A stretch of 64,000 nt of DNA from Flavobacterium anseongense (GCF_021608185.1 NZ_JAKIHN010000001.1:372001-436000); one strand, 5' to 3'. Shown: positions 23,524 through 33,039, numbered from the stretch's first letter. Translations and numbers: made by a program. Notes: a model not told the origin generated them from the sequence alone.

Positions 23524-26139
23524 ATGTTAAAGAAAATTTTAAAAATTGTTGGAATTGTTTTGTTGTTGTTAGTGATTTCGGCTTTCGCAATTCCGTATTT
23601 CTTTAAAGACCAAATCAAAGCTAAAATTTTATCGTCAATCAATGAAAAAGTCGATGCTAAAGTAGCTTTCGCCGATGCCGATTTGAGTTTGTTCAGAAAT
23701 TTTCCTAATGCAAGTGTTTCGATAGAAAAATTATCCATCATCAACAAAGCCCCTTTTGAAGGCGATACTTTAGTTTCTTTTGAAGAATTAAACCTGAAGA
23801 TGTCTATCAAAGAGTTATTCAATGATGATAACGAACCTATGAATATTGATGGAATCTCATCCAAAAACGGACTGATAAACATCATCTTTAACAAAGACGG
23901 AATTGGCAATTATGACATTGCTTTAAAAGATAAAGACAAAGCCGACAATGAAAAAAGCAAACCGCTTTCATTAAAAATAAAAGAATATTCGGTTGAGAAT
24001 TTCAAATTCAAATATTATGATGAAAAGTCGAAAATCAAAATGGTTTTAGACAGCATCAATCATGAAGGAACAGGTGATTTTGCTTCATCAAAATTGGATT
24101 TGGTGACCAAAACTACGACCAAAGTTTCGCTCGATATGGACAAAGTGAATTATATGAAAAACGTTGCCGTTTCTCTTGATGCGATACTCGGAATTGACTT
24201 GGATAACAGCAAATATACTTTCAAAGAGAACAAAGCTAAAATCAATGAATTGCCTTTAGAATTCGATGGTTTCATTCAATTGGTTGATGCCGGACAACAA
24301 TATGATTTGAAATTTAAGACACCAACTTCTTCATTCAAAAATTTCTTGGGATTAATTCCGGCGCAATATTCGAGCAATTTAAAAGATGTGAAAACCAGTG
24401 GCGATTTTACGGTTGCCGGATTTGCCAAAGGTTTGTATTCTGATAAATCAGTCCCAAAATTCAATATCGAAATTGCTTCCAATAATGCTTCTTTTCAATA
24501 TCCGAATTTGCCAAAATCGGTTAAGAATATCATCATCGATACCAAAATTATCAATGAAACAGGTATTATGAATGACACTTATGTGAATTTGGATAAGCTT
24601 TCTTTCCAAATCGACCAAGATGTTTTCAATGCTAAAGCGAATATTAAAAATGTTGCCGAAAATGCTTTGGTGAATGCTGCTTTGAAAGGAACGATTAATT
24701 TGGGAAATGTTTCTAAAGCATATCCAATTAAATTAGAGAAACCATTAAGCGGAATTTTAAAAGCTGATGTTACTACCGAATTCGATATGCAATCTGTTGA
24801 AAAAAGCGATTATGCGCGAATCAGAAATGCCGGAACAATCGATTTGACCGGATTCAATTATACCGATGAAAATGGAAAAACCATGAAGATTAGTAGGGCT
24901 TTGGTTTCCTTTGACCCAAGTCGGGTGAATCTTAAACAATTCAATGCTACAACCGGAAAAACAGATTTAGCGGTGAATGGTGTGTTGGAAAATTTCTATG
25001 GCTTTGTATTTAAAAATCAGGAATTGAAAGGAAACTTTAATCTGAATTCAAATCAATTGGCGGTAAGTGACTTTATGACTTCGGAAGCTGACGCCAAAAA
25101 AGAAGCCAAAGCTCAGGAAGCAATGAAAATACCGGCGTTTCTAAATTGTTCATTAACAGCAAAAGCCAACACGGTTCTGTATGATAATTTAGTTTTGAAA
25201 AATGTTTCCGGAAAAATAATTATCAAAGACCAAAAAGCAACTTTGGAAAATGGTAAAACCGATATTTTTGGCGGTGCCATTACATTCAATGGCGATGTTT
25301 CGACCAAAGAAAAAGTTTCAAAATTCAATATGGATTTAGGGTTGAATGGTGTTGACATTGCGCAAACTTTCACCCAATTGGAAATGATGAAAAAAATTGC
25401 GCCTATTGCCGGAATCATTAACGGAAAACTAAATTCAAAAATCAAGCTTTCCGGAAATTTGAAGGACAAAGAAATGACGCCTGATTTAAAAAGCATCACA
25501 GGAGATTTACTTGGTCAATTGCTTTCCACAACAGTAAATTCAAACAATTCAACTTTGTTAACCGCTTTGGATGACAAGCTGGGTTTTGTAGATTTAAAAA
25601 AATTAAATCTTAATGATTTGAAAGCTGCATTAACTTTTAAAGACGGGAAAGTAAACGTAAAACCATTCGATATCAAATACCAAGACATAAAAGCCACAGT
25701 TGGCGGATCACACGGTTTCGATCAATTGATGAACTACAATGTGAAATTGGATGTTCCGGCTAAATATTTGGGAACAGAAATCAATAATTTAATTGGGAAA
25801 TTAACGCCGGCTGACGCAAAAAAGTTTGAAACGATTCCTATAAATGCTATTCTTAGCGGTAACTTTAAAAATCCAAATATTACTACTGATGTCAAACAAG
25901 CTACCACCACTTTGGTTACTAACTTGGTAAAACAACAAAAAGACAAACTGATTCAACAAGGAACTTCAGCACTTAGTACTATGATCCAGAACAACACGAA
26001 ACCTAAGGATACTTCGAAAACGGCCACGCCAAAACCAGATGTAAAAACACAGGCAACAGATTTACTCAACGGCTTGTTGAATAAAAAGAAAAAAGCAGCA
26101 CCAAAACCTGCTGAGACAACGCCAACGACTACAAAATAA
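23524..26139 (+). CDS. AsmA-like / TamB-type inner-membrane protein
   Basis: An 871-residue protein. One N-terminal membrane helix (IVGIVLLLLVISAFAIPYFF, residues 9-28) is followed by a long periplasmic beta-rich region. The AsmA N-terminal signature appears as FADADLSLFRNFPNASVSIE, and the AsmA C-terminal region lies near residues 560-770 (GAITFNGDVSTKEKVSKFNM, SGNFKNPNITTDV). The tail from about 815 is low-complexity Lys/Thr/Pro. Members of this superfamily span the periplasm and are linked to phospholipid transport and outer-membrane assembly; that role here is inferred. It is monocistronic. Confidence 0.88.
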   Translation: MLKKILKIVGIVLLLLVISAFAIPYFFKDQIKAKILSSINEKVDAKVAFADADLSLFRNFPNASVSIEKLSIINKAPFEGDTLVSFEELNLKMSIKELFNDDNEPMNIDGISSKNGLINIIFNKDGIGNYDIALKDKDKADNEKSKPLSLKIKEYSVENFKFKYYDEKSKIKMVLDSINHEGTGDFASSKLDLVTKTTTKVSLDMDKVNYMKNVAVSLDAILGIDLDNSKYTFKENKAKINELPLEFDGFIQLVDAGQQYDLKFKTPTSSFKNFLGLIPAQYSSNLKDVKTSGDFTVAGFAKGLYSDKSVPKFNIEIASNNASFQYPNLPKSVKNIIIDTKIINETGIMNDTYVNLDKLSFQIDQDVFNAKANIKNVAENALVNAALKGTINLGNVSKAYPIKLEKPLSGILKADVTTEFDMQSVEKSDYARIRNAGTIDLTGFNYTDENGKTMKISRALVSFDPSRVNLKQFNATTGKTDLAVNGVLENFYGFVFKNQELKGNFNLNSNQLAVSDFMTSEADAKKEAKAQEAMKIPAFLNCSLTAKANTVLYDNLVLKNVSGKIIIKDQKATLENGKTDIFGGAITFNGDVSTKEKVSKFNMDLGLNGVDIAQTFTQLEMMKKIAPIAGIINGKLNSKIKLSGNLKDKEMTPDLKSITGDLLGQLLSTTVNSNNSTLLTALDDKLGFVDLKKLNLNDLKAALTFKDGKVNVKPFDIKYQDIKATVGGSHGFDQLMNYNVKLDVPAKYLGTEINNLIGKLTPADAKKFETIPINAILSGNFKNPNITTDVKQATTTLVTNLVKQQKDKLIQQGTSALSTMIQNNTKPKDTSKTATPKPDVKTQATDLLNGLLNKKKKAAPKPAETTPTTTK

Positions 26140-26144
26140 AAAAG

Positions 26145-26172
26145 AAACCCTTTCGCTTGAAAGGGTTTTTAT
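26145..26172. terminator. Bidirectional terminator (AsmA-like gene / DUF2797 gene)
   Basis: AAACCCTTTC (26145-26154) pairs with GAAAGGGTTT (26159-26168) around GCTT. A T tract lies to the right and an A-rich run to the left, between convergent genes. Confidence 0.87.
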
Positions 26173-26967
26173 TTAAATAGCAATTTTCACAACATAACCT
26201 TCAAAAGTCCGGACGTTAAAAACCGTTCCGTCTTCAAACATCAAATATTGTCCTTTGATACCGGTTAATTTCCCTGAGAAGCTTGGTGATTTATCTAAAT
26301 TCAGGCTGTTGACTTTAGTTGGAAATTGCAAAACTGGATAATGCAATTCATATAAATTCCCCTTTTCGGGATAATAAAACTCCTGAACTTCTTTTGGAAT
26401 TAAATATTTTAATGAGGCTTTTTCTTTGAGTAAATCAACTTGTGGAACTTCGTTTTTCAACATTTTTTGCCAGTTGGTTTTGTCTGAATAATGATTCTTT
26501 AAAGCTACTTCGGTAATTCCGGCTAAATATCTATTCGGAACTTCTACAATTGGAATCGCCTGAACTGCGCCTTGATCTATCCAACGAGTTGGCACTTGAG
26601 TTTGCCGGGTAACCCCAACTTTCACTTCGCTCGACAGTGCCAAATACACAATATGTGGTTGCAGCTGCACTTTTTTTTCGTACTCCAAATCGCGGTCTTC
26701 TATGTCTAAATGCGCCGTGCTTAATTCGGGTTTCATAATCCAATCGCCTGCAGCTGCTGAACTCATAAAACAATCATAACAAAATCCCTGACGGAAAATC
26801 TTTTTCTTTTTGCCGCAATTCAAACATTGGTAACCAACGAAATCTATTTCCATCGATTTTCCCAGCAACTGATTCAAACTCAAAAAACTATTCTCAAAAA
26901 CCAGATAATACTGAATCGGATTCGAGAATTCGGTTTGCATTTTGGTTAATACGCCTTCGTAAGTCAT
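26173..26967 (-). CDS. DUF2797 protein with zinc ribbon
   Basis: A 264-residue protein of the DUF2797 type. A four-cysteine zinc ribbon is clear at about 48-66: CLNCGKKKKIFRQGFCYDC. It is followed by HIVYLALSSEVKVGVTR and TRWIDQGAVQAIPI, whose order of conserved Tyr, Gly, Arg and hydrophobic strands resembles a GIY-YIG nuclease core; this resemblance is my inference, not an established activity. No membrane segments are present. It is divergent from the GH3 gene with 57 bases between the starts. Confidence 0.85.
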   Translation of the reverse strand: MTYEGVLTKMQTEFSNPIQYYLVFENSFLSLNQLLGKSMEIDFVGYQCLNCGKKKKIFRQGFCYDCFMSSAAAGDWIMKPELSTAHLDIEDRDLEYEKKVQLQPHIVYLALSSEVKVGVTRQTQVPTRWIDQGAVQAIPIVEVPNRYLAGITEVALKNHYSDKTNWQKMLKNEVPQVDLLKEKASLKYLIPKEVQEFYYPEKGNLYELHYPVLQFPTKVNSLNLDKSPSFSGKLTGIKGQYLMFEDGTVFNVRTFEGYVVKIAI

Positions 26968-26990
26968 GGTTTATTCTTAAGATTATTTTC

Positions 26991-26998
26991 TATATTTG
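26991..26998 (+). promoter_or_regulatory. Promoter core TAnnTTTG for the GH3 gene
   Basis: TATATTTG ends 26 bases before the ATG at 27025. Confidence 0.55.
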
Positions 26999-27024
26999 GT
27001 AAAGTTATACATCATAAATCAAAT

Positions 27025-28554
27025 ATGCCAATACCATTAATAAATTCTATTGCTTCCTGGGTTTTGAAACAACGCATTCATCAGATTGAGTTGTTTCTGA
27101 AATATCCGCATGAAGTTCAGGAAGAACTAATGATGAACTTAATTCGTTCATCGGAAGAAACGGTTTTTGGGCATAAATATGATTTTGGAAGTATCAAATC
27201 CTATCAGACTTTTGCCGAAAGAGTTCCGGTTTCGACTTATGAAGACTTGGAACCTATGATAGAACTTACCCGAAAAGGTGCACAAAATGTTTTTTGGAAC
27301 ACACCAATAAAATGGTTTGCCAAATCGAGTGGAACAACTAATGCAAAAAGTAAATTTATTCCCGTAAGTAATGAAGCTTTAGAAGATTGTCATTACAAAG
27401 GCAGCAAGGATTTGTTGTGTATGTATTTGAACAATAATGAAAACTCCGAAATGTTTTTGGGTAAAAGTTTGCGTCTTGGAGGAAGTTCAAAGATTTATGA
27501 AAACAACAATACCTATTTTGGCGATTTATCCGCAATCCTTATTGAAAATATGCCTATTTGGGCGGAATTCAGTAGTACACCGAGCAGTAAAATTTCTTTA
27601 ATGAGTGAATGGGAATCTAAGCTTACCGCGATTATCAACGAAACTAAAAACGAAAACGTAACCAGTTTTGCGGGTGTACCTTCATGGATGTTGGTTTTGC
27701 TTAACAGAATCATGACCGAAACCGGGAAAGATAATTTAATGGAATTGTGGCCAAATTTGGAAGTTTATTTTCATGGCGGCGTGAGTTTTGAACCGTACAG
27801 AGAACAATATAAAAAGATACTTCCTCGAAATAATTTCAAATACTACGAAATATATAATGCATCTGAAGGATTTTTTGCGATTCAGGACTTGAATTATTCC
27901 AACGATTTGCTGTTGATGTTGGATTATGGCATTTTCTACGAATTCATTCCGATGGATACTTTTGGCACCGAAAATCAAAAAGTAATTCGACTTTCAGATG
28001 TAGAATTATTTAAGAATTATGCCATTGTGATTACAACTAATGCCGGGCTTTGGCGCTATTTGATTGGTGATACCGTTCGGTTTACTTCTTTGTCACCATA
28101 TCGAATTCGGGTTTCAGGAAGAACTAAACATCATATCAACGTTTTTGGCGAAGAATTAATGGTTGAAAATACCGATATGGCTTTATCTAAAACCTGTTCT
28201 GCTTTGAATTGTGAAGTGAAAGATTATACTGTTGCCCCTATTTTTATGAAAATAAAGGAAAAAGGTGCACACGAATGGATGATTGAATTTAAAAAACATC
28301 CGGAAGACATCAAACTTTTCGAAAAAACATTAGATGAAAATTTGCAGTCATTAAACTCTGATTATGAAGCCAAGCGTTACAACAACATGACACTAAATTC
28401 TTTAGTCATTAATGTTGCCCGGGAAAATTTATTTTACGACTGGCTTAAAGAAAACAACAAACTCGGCGGACAACACAAAATCCCCAGACTTTCTAACGAA
28501 AGAGATTATTTGGAACAGTTGAAAAGCATGCAGGTCATAGAAAATTCCAAATAG
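27025..28554 (+). CDS. GH3 family acyl-adenylate-forming enzyme
   Basis: A 509-residue protein of the GH3 family, known in plants for conjugating jasmonate or auxin to amino acids through an acyl-AMP intermediate. The ATP-binding motif 1 FAKSSGTTNAKSKFIPV begins near residue 98, the adenylate-binding EIYNASEGFFAIQD follows near 280, and the hinge-lid motif ISGRTKHHINVFGEEL-like (VSGRTKHHINVFGEEL) near 370. Bacterial GH3 substrates are unknown. The last codons and stop (ENSK) lie within a short direct repeat described at 28540-28571. A 44-residue lipoprotein gene follows after 18 bases. Confidence 0.9.
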   Translation: MPIPLINSIASWVLKQRIHQIELFLKYPHEVQEELMMNLIRSSEETVFGHKYDFGSIKSYQTFAERVPVSTYEDLEPMIELTRKGAQNVFWNTPIKWFAKSSGTTNAKSKFIPVSNEALEDCHYKGSKDLLCMYLNNNENSEMFLGKSLRLGGSSKIYENNNTYFGDLSAILIENMPIWAEFSSTPSSKISLMSEWESKLTAIINETKNENVTSFAGVPSWMLVLLNRIMTETGKDNLMELWPNLEVYFHGGVSFEPYREQYKKILPRNNFKYYEIYNASEGFFAIQDLNYSNDLLLMLDYGIFYEFIPMDTFGTENQKVIRLSDVELFKNYAIVITTNAGLWRYLIGDTVRFTSLSPYRIRVSGRTKHHINVFGEELMVENTDMALSKTCSALNCEVKDYTVAPIFMKIKEKGAHEWMIEFKKHPEDIKLFEKTLDENLQSLNSDYEAKRYNNMTLNSLVINVARENLFYDWLKENNKLGGQHKIPRLSNERDYLEQLKSMQVIENSK

Positions 28555-28571
28555 AAAATTCCAAATTACAA
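28540..28571 (+). repeat. Direct repeat AAAATTCCAAAT
   Basis: Two copies of GAAAATTCCAAAT-like units lie in tandem across the GH3 stop codon, followed by a third degenerate unit. The same unit type occurs at 56580-56620. Confidence 0.6.
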
Positions 28572-28572
28572 A

Positions 28573-28707
28573 ATGAAAAAAATTCTTTTCATACTATTTC
28601 TGATGGCTTTCCTAACGTCATGCGGACCAAAAAGATTAAGATGCGGACCAGGACGCTGTTCTATTGAAACAACCAAAACAAACTCCACTGTAAATAATAT
28701 TTGCTAA
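28573..28707 (+). CDS. 44-residue Cys-rich lipoprotein
   Basis: A short open frame of 44 codons starting MKKILFILFLMAFLTSCGPK. The N terminus is a convincing lipoprotein signal with lipobox FLTSC (Cys17). The mature peptide, about 28 residues, contains three more cysteines (RLRCGPGRCSIE and a terminal Cys), which could form disulfides or bind a metal. It begins 18 bases after the GH3 stop and is probably cotranscribed. No family is recognised. Support for being real is the signal and lipobox, not homology. Confidence 0.65.
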   Translation: MKKILFILFLMAFLTSCGPKRLRCGPGRCSIETTKTNSTVNNIC

Positions 28708-28823
28708 AATTTCATTCGATGTGTAACATTTGCTTGGGATAGAAGTCTTACTGACACCCGAGGCGCAGCCGAACTGTTTGGAGCGTAGCGGAGAAAATCA
28801 TCATCAATCAAAATCAATCACAA

Positions 28824-31031
28824 ATGAAATCAATCATTATGGCTGTGCTATTAATGGCAGCAACTGGTGCTTTTGCACAAGAAAAACCGGCAGAAAGTCC
28901 GGAAACCTCAAAGACTACCACAACAGAAAAATCAAATGAACTCTCGGAAGTTACTGTCTATGGAAACAAGAAACAGTACATCAAAGTCGAGTCAGACAAA
29001 ACCACCATTAACGTTAGGGACAACTCGATGCTTAACAGCGGCAGTAGTTTAGAAGCGGTAAAAAAAATTCCCGGTGTTATAACATCGCCATCCGGAAGTA
29101 TTACACTCAACAGCAAAGGCGTGAACATATATATTGATGGCACACCAACTACACTTAGCGGCACCGATTTACAAAATTATCTGGCTACATTGCCGGCAAA
29201 TGCCATTGAGAAAATCGAATTAATTTATAATCCGGGAGCTTCTTTTGATGCCAATGCAAGTGGTTCTATCATCAATATTATTACCAGCACCAAGAGAAAA
29301 AAAGGGATTAACGCCAGTTTTAACATCAATTATAATTTTAATGAATATCAAAAACCAAGTCCACAGATTTTGCTGAACGGAAAGACAAAAAATTTGAGTT
29401 GGCAAACTATGATTGGCTACAATTATATTGACAGTGAAAGTTTGAACATAACAGATCAAATCTTTACTTCTTTTACTCCAAACGAGCATCTTTATCAAAA
29501 AAACCTGGCCAAGTTTACCAATAGAAATTTTTATTTCAGAACGGGAACGAATTATAAGCTGAATGAAAAATCGAATTTATTGTTCAACTATAATCTGAAT
29601 ATGGCGAATGACCGAATTACCAACGAAGCCACAACTACCGGAACCGGAATTGATTTTTCGAACTTTGGTTATGCCAAAAACAAAAACAACAATCACGAGT
29701 TGAGTTTACAGTACAAAACCAAGTTGGACACTATCGGAAGAACACTTGACATAACAGCATTCAGTAATTTTTTTGATAAAACACCAACTACAATTTCTAA
29801 TGGTCTAAGCAATGGTGACGCTACATATTATAATGGTAAAGCAGATTTCGGACTGTCTAATTATTATTTGAAATACGACTTTGCGATTCCGTTTAACAAA
29901 ATCAATTTCTCTTTGAATACAGGTGGAAAATACAATACTATTAGAGTAACTGATAACGGAATTTACAATTTGAATTCGGCATCTAATTCGGTTATCGATT
30001 TTGATTATACCGAAAATAATTTGGCTTTTTATGTTGAAGCCAGACAAAAAATCAAGAAGTTTAACTTCACAGCCGGTCTTCGTTTTGAGGATTATAAAGT
30101 TGACCGAACGGCGGTGCAAAATAGTACTGAAACCAAAATCAATTTCAAAAACACCAACTTTTTCCCAAATTTGAGTGCGCTTTATGAAATGAATGAAAAT
30201 GTAAATTTTTCAGCTTCGTATTCCAAAAAAATCCGACAAGCTGATTACAATACGTTAGACCCAAATAATTTTGCGAATTTTGATCAATACAATACTTCAG
30301 AAGGAAATCCGTTTTTAAAGCCAATGTTTTTTGACAATTTTGAGTTTAAAATGACTGCTTTTCAGTTTTTGAGTTTGGGTGGAAATTATACGATTGCCAA
30401 AGACAAAAACTTCTTCATATTCAATGCTGAACCCGGAGAATTGGTGAGTACATCAACTTTTCAACAGTTTGATGAAGTAAAGACTTTGAGTTTGTTTGCT
30501 TCAATTCCGTTGCCATTGGATTATTTCCTTAAAGGAAAAGCTGAATTCGAAAAAAGGATGAATAATATGGAGAAAATGAATTACATCTTTTTCAATTTCA
30601 ATTACATCAAAGTGCAAACTGAAGGTTATGATTTTTCGTTTAAAAACAAGCCCATCTTTAATTATGCTGCGGAAGCACAATTCATTTTACCTTGGAACAT
30701 CAAGAATAATATGTCTTACTTTATTTTACCAAAAGGAACTTGGGAAATCTACAATATTACCAAACCAATTCAACAGTTTGACATCACATTCAGCAGAGAG
30801 TTTATGAATAAAAATCTGAAAATAGGATTGCATTGTTTTGATGTTTTCAATGCCAATGAAGTGAACGCTACAATTTCGTCAACTAATCTGCAAACGCAAT
30901 TCTATCAAAAACAAGATTCTAGAACCTTTAGGATTTCGTTGGTTTATAACTTTGGAAACTTAAGTTTGAAGAAAGACAACACCAACATCGACGTTGACAA
31001 AATCAATTCTGGTGGCGGTTTAGTAAGATAA
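28824..31031 (+). CDS. TonB-dependent receptor-type outer-membrane beta-barrel protein
   Basis: A 735-residue outer-membrane protein. A signal peptide (MKSIIMAVLLMAATGAFAQ) is followed by a short Thr/Glu-rich linker, a plug domain with NVRDNSMLNSGSSLEAVKKI and LPANAIEKIELIYNPGASFD (residues about 60-150), and a C-terminal barrel of alternating strands like those of the OMP_b-brl_3 group. The carboxypeptidase-like domain often found before the plug in this group is absent here. Import of a siderophore, metal or peptide is possible; the ligand is unknown. The upstream gap (28708-28823) shows no exact TAnnTTTG core. Confidence 0.87.
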   Translation: MKSIIMAVLLMAATGAFAQEKPAESPETSKTTTTEKSNELSEVTVYGNKKQYIKVESDKTTINVRDNSMLNSGSSLEAVKKIPGVITSPSGSITLNSKGVNIYIDGTPTTLSGTDLQNYLATLPANAIEKIELIYNPGASFDANASGSIINIITSTKRKKGINASFNINYNFNEYQKPSPQILLNGKTKNLSWQTMIGYNYIDSESLNITDQIFTSFTPNEHLYQKNLAKFTNRNFYFRTGTNYKLNEKSNLLFNYNLNMANDRITNEATTTGTGIDFSNFGYAKNKNNNHELSLQYKTKLDTIGRTLDITAFSNFFDKTPTTISNGLSNGDATYYNGKADFGLSNYYLKYDFAIPFNKINFSLNTGGKYNTIRVTDNGIYNLNSASNSVIDFDYTENNLAFYVEARQKIKKFNFTAGLRFEDYKVDRTAVQNSTETKINFKNTNFFPNLSALYEMNENVNFSASYSKKIRQADYNTLDPNNFANFDQYNTSEGNPFLKPMFFDNFEFKMTAFQFLSLGGNYTIAKDKNFFIFNAEPGELVSTSTFQQFDEVKTLSLFASIPLPLDYFLKGKAEFEKRMNNMEKMNYIFFNFNYIKVQTEGYDFSFKNKPIFNYAAEAQFILPWNIKNNMSYFILPKGTWEIYNITKPIQQFDITFSREFMNKNLKIGLHCFDVFNANEVNATISSTNLQTQFYQKQDSRTFRISLVYNFGNLSLKKDNTNIDVDKINSGGGLVR

Positions 31032-31043
31032 ACTTATTAAAAC

Positions 31044-31072
31044 AAAAAATCCCTCAATTGAGGGATTTTTTT
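31044..31072. terminator. Bidirectional terminator (receptor gene / clpX)
   Basis: AAAAAATCCCTCAA is immediately mirrored by TTGAGGGATTTTTT, a 28-base perfect palindrome. The clpX stop codon overlaps its right edge. Confidence 0.9.
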
Positions 31073-32306
31073 ATGAAGCTATTTCTAATCTTTTCAGAAG
31101 ATTTTTGGTTAATGCGTCTCGTGTATAATCAACATCAATGTGTAATTGCTTTTCGTCCGAGCTAGGCAATTCATACATCGCATCGGTTAAAATGGCTTCA
31201 CAAAGTGAGCGTAAACCTCTTGCTCCTAATTTGTATTCCAAAGCTTTGTCAACTATATAATCCAAGGCATTGTCATCTATGGTGAATTTAACTTCATCCA
31301 TAGCGAACAATTTTTGATATTGCTTGATTAAGGCATTTTTTGGTTCGGTTAAAATAGCACGAAGCGTTGCTCTGTCTAAAGGATCCATGTGTGTTAGTAC
31401 CGGAAGTCTTCCTATAATTTCCGGAATTAATCCAAAATCTTTGATGTCTTTTGGGATAATATATTGCAACAGATTGTCTTTGTCGATACTGTCAAGATTT
31501 CTTGAAGTGGTGTAACCAACGGCTGTTCTATTCAATCGTTTAGAAATAATTCTTTCTATGCCATCAAAAGCACCACCGGCAATAAACAAAATGTCTTTGG
31601 TATTGACTTCAATAAATTTTTGATCCGGATGTTTTCTTCCTCCTTTTGGCGGAACATTTACTACCGTTCCTTCCAATAATTTCAGCAAAGCCTGTTGCAC
31701 ACCTTCACCTGAAACATCTCGGGTAATTGATGGATTGTCGCTTTTACGTGCAATTTTATCAATCTCGTCAATGAAGACTATTCCTCTTTCGGCTTTTGCC
31801 AAATCATAATCGGCTGCTTGCAATAATCGGGTTAAGATGCTTTCTACATCTTCTCCAACATAACCAGCTTCAGTTAAAACCGTTGCATCAACAATGGCTA
31901 ATGGAACTTCGAGCATTCGTGCAATAGTTTTTGCTACCAATGTTTTTCCGGTTCCGGTTTGGCCAACCATGATGATGTTAGACTTTTCGATTTCAACATC
32001 TTCTTCGTGTTGCAATTGCATCAATCTTTTGTAGTGATTGTAAACCGCAACCGACATTACTTTTTTGGTTTGCTCCTGTCCAATAACGTATTGGTCTAAG
32101 AACGTACGGATTTCTTTTGGCTTTTTTAAAATCAAATCGGTAGCCGATTTTAAAGCCGCACCGCCTGATTTTAATTCTTCTAAAACTATTCCGTGAGCCT
32201 GTTCAATACACCTATCGCAAACGTGCGCATTTATTCCGGCTATCAATAAATTGGTTTCCGGTTTTTTCCTTCCGCAAAAAGAACATTCTAAAACTTGTTT
32301 TGCCAT
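31071..32306 (-). CDS. clpX: ATP-dependent Clp protease, unfoldase subunit ClpX
   Basis: A hexameric AAA+ unfoldase that feeds tagged substrates into ClpP. The 411-residue protein has the N-terminal C4 zinc domain (Cys8, Cys11, Cys30, Cys33), Walker A GQTGTGKT at 115-122, Walker [12 protein letters not shown], and pore loop and sensor motifs including GYVGEDVES. The IGF-type loop that contacts ClpP appears as a variant in the middle of the chain. It is downstream of clpP and tig on the same strand, the classical tig-clpP-clpX order, although repeats separate the genes here. Confidence 0.96.
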   Translation of the reverse strand: MAKQVLECSFCGRKKPETNLLIAGINAHVCDRCIEQAHGIVLEELKSGGAALKSATDLILKKPKEIRTFLDQYVIGQEQTKKVMSVAVYNHYKRLMQLQHEEDVEIEKSNIIMVGQTGTGKTLVAKTIARMLEVPLAIVDATVLTEAGYVGEDVESILTRLLQAADYDLAKAERGIVFIDEIDKIARKSDNPSITRDVSGEGVQQALLKLLEGTVVNVPPKGGRKHPDQKFIEVNTKDILFIAGGAFDGIERIISKRLNRTAVGYTTSRNLDSIDKDNLLQYIIPKDIKDFGLIPEIIGRLPVLTHMDPLDRATLRAILTEPKNALIKQYQKLFAMDEVKFTIDDNALDYIVDKALEYKLGARGLRSLCEAILTDAMYELPSSDEKQLHIDVDYTRDALTKNLLKRLEIAS

Positions 32307-32315
32307 TTTTATTAG

Positions 32316-32379
32316 TTAGCAGTCGCAGTCGTAGTCGCAGTCACTTTACTGTGAACTGAGACTGTAAACTGTAAACTGA
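32316..32379. repeat. Low-complexity intergenic repeat (CAGTCG / AACTGTA units)
   Basis: Units of GCAGTCGTAGTC followed by opposite-sense units such as GTGAACTGAGACTG and AACTGTAAACTG fill the clpP-clpX gap. The two halves could pair imperfectly. Similar in style to 7405-7470. Confidence 0.6.
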
Positions 32380-32380
32380 A

Positions 32381-33037
32381 TTATCTTCTTAAAACTTCAT
32401 CAATCATTCCGTATTCTTTGGCTTCGTCAGCAATCATCCAATAATCACGTTCTGAATCTTTGTGCACTTTATCAAATGTTTGTCCTGAATGATGTGAAAT
32501 GATTTGGTATAACTCATCTTTAAGTTTCAACATTTCTTTTAAGTTGATTTCCATATCGGTTGCAACACCTTGTGCACCACCAGAAGGTTGGTGAATCATT
32601 ACTCTTGAATGTGGTAAAGCTGAACGTTTTCCTGCTGCTCCGGCACATAATAAAACCGCTCCCATTGAAGCTGCCATTCCGGTACAAATTGTTGCTACGT
32701 CTGGTTTGATGTATTGCATGGTATCATAAATTCCAAGTCCTGCATAAACGCTTCCACCTGGAGAATTGATGTATATTTGGATGTCTTTTGAAGCATCAAC
32801 GCTTTCCAAAAACAACAACTGTGCTTGGATGATGTTGGCCATATAATCGTCAACTCCGGTTCCCATAAAGATGATTCTGTCCATCATCAAGCGTGAGAAA
32901 ACGTCTAGCTGTGAGACATTCAATTGGCGTTCTTCAATAATATAAGGTGTCATACTACCTACGATTTTATCGTAATATAAACTGTTTACGCCATGTTTTT
33001 TGGTAGCAAATTTTTTAAATTCTTTTCCGTAGTCCAT
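32381..33037 (-). CDS. clpP: ATP-dependent Clp protease, proteolytic subunit ClpP
   Basis: The cytoplasmic serine protease forms a tetradecameric chamber with ClpX. The protein has 218 residues. The triad is complete: Ser124 in TGMAASMGAVLL, His149 in RVMIHQPSGGAQG and Asp198 in SERDYWM, with the same spacing as in E. coli. The INSPGGSVYAGLGIYD oxyanion region is present. It is flanked by repeat-rich gaps (246 bases to tig, 74 to clpX), so the tig-clp transcript carries long non-coding inserts. Confidence 0.96.
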   Translation of the reverse strand: MDYGKEFKKFATKKHGVNSLYYDKIVGSMTPYIIEERQLNVSQLDVFSRLMMDRIIFMGTGVDDYMANIIQAQLLFLESVDASKDIQIYINSPGGSVYAGLGIYDTMQYIKPDVATICTGMAASMGAVLLCAGAAGKRSALPHSRVMIHQPSGGAQGVATDMEINLKEMLKLKDELYQIISHHSGQTFDKVHKDSERDYWMIADEAKEYGMIDEVLRR

Positions 33038-33039
33038 TT

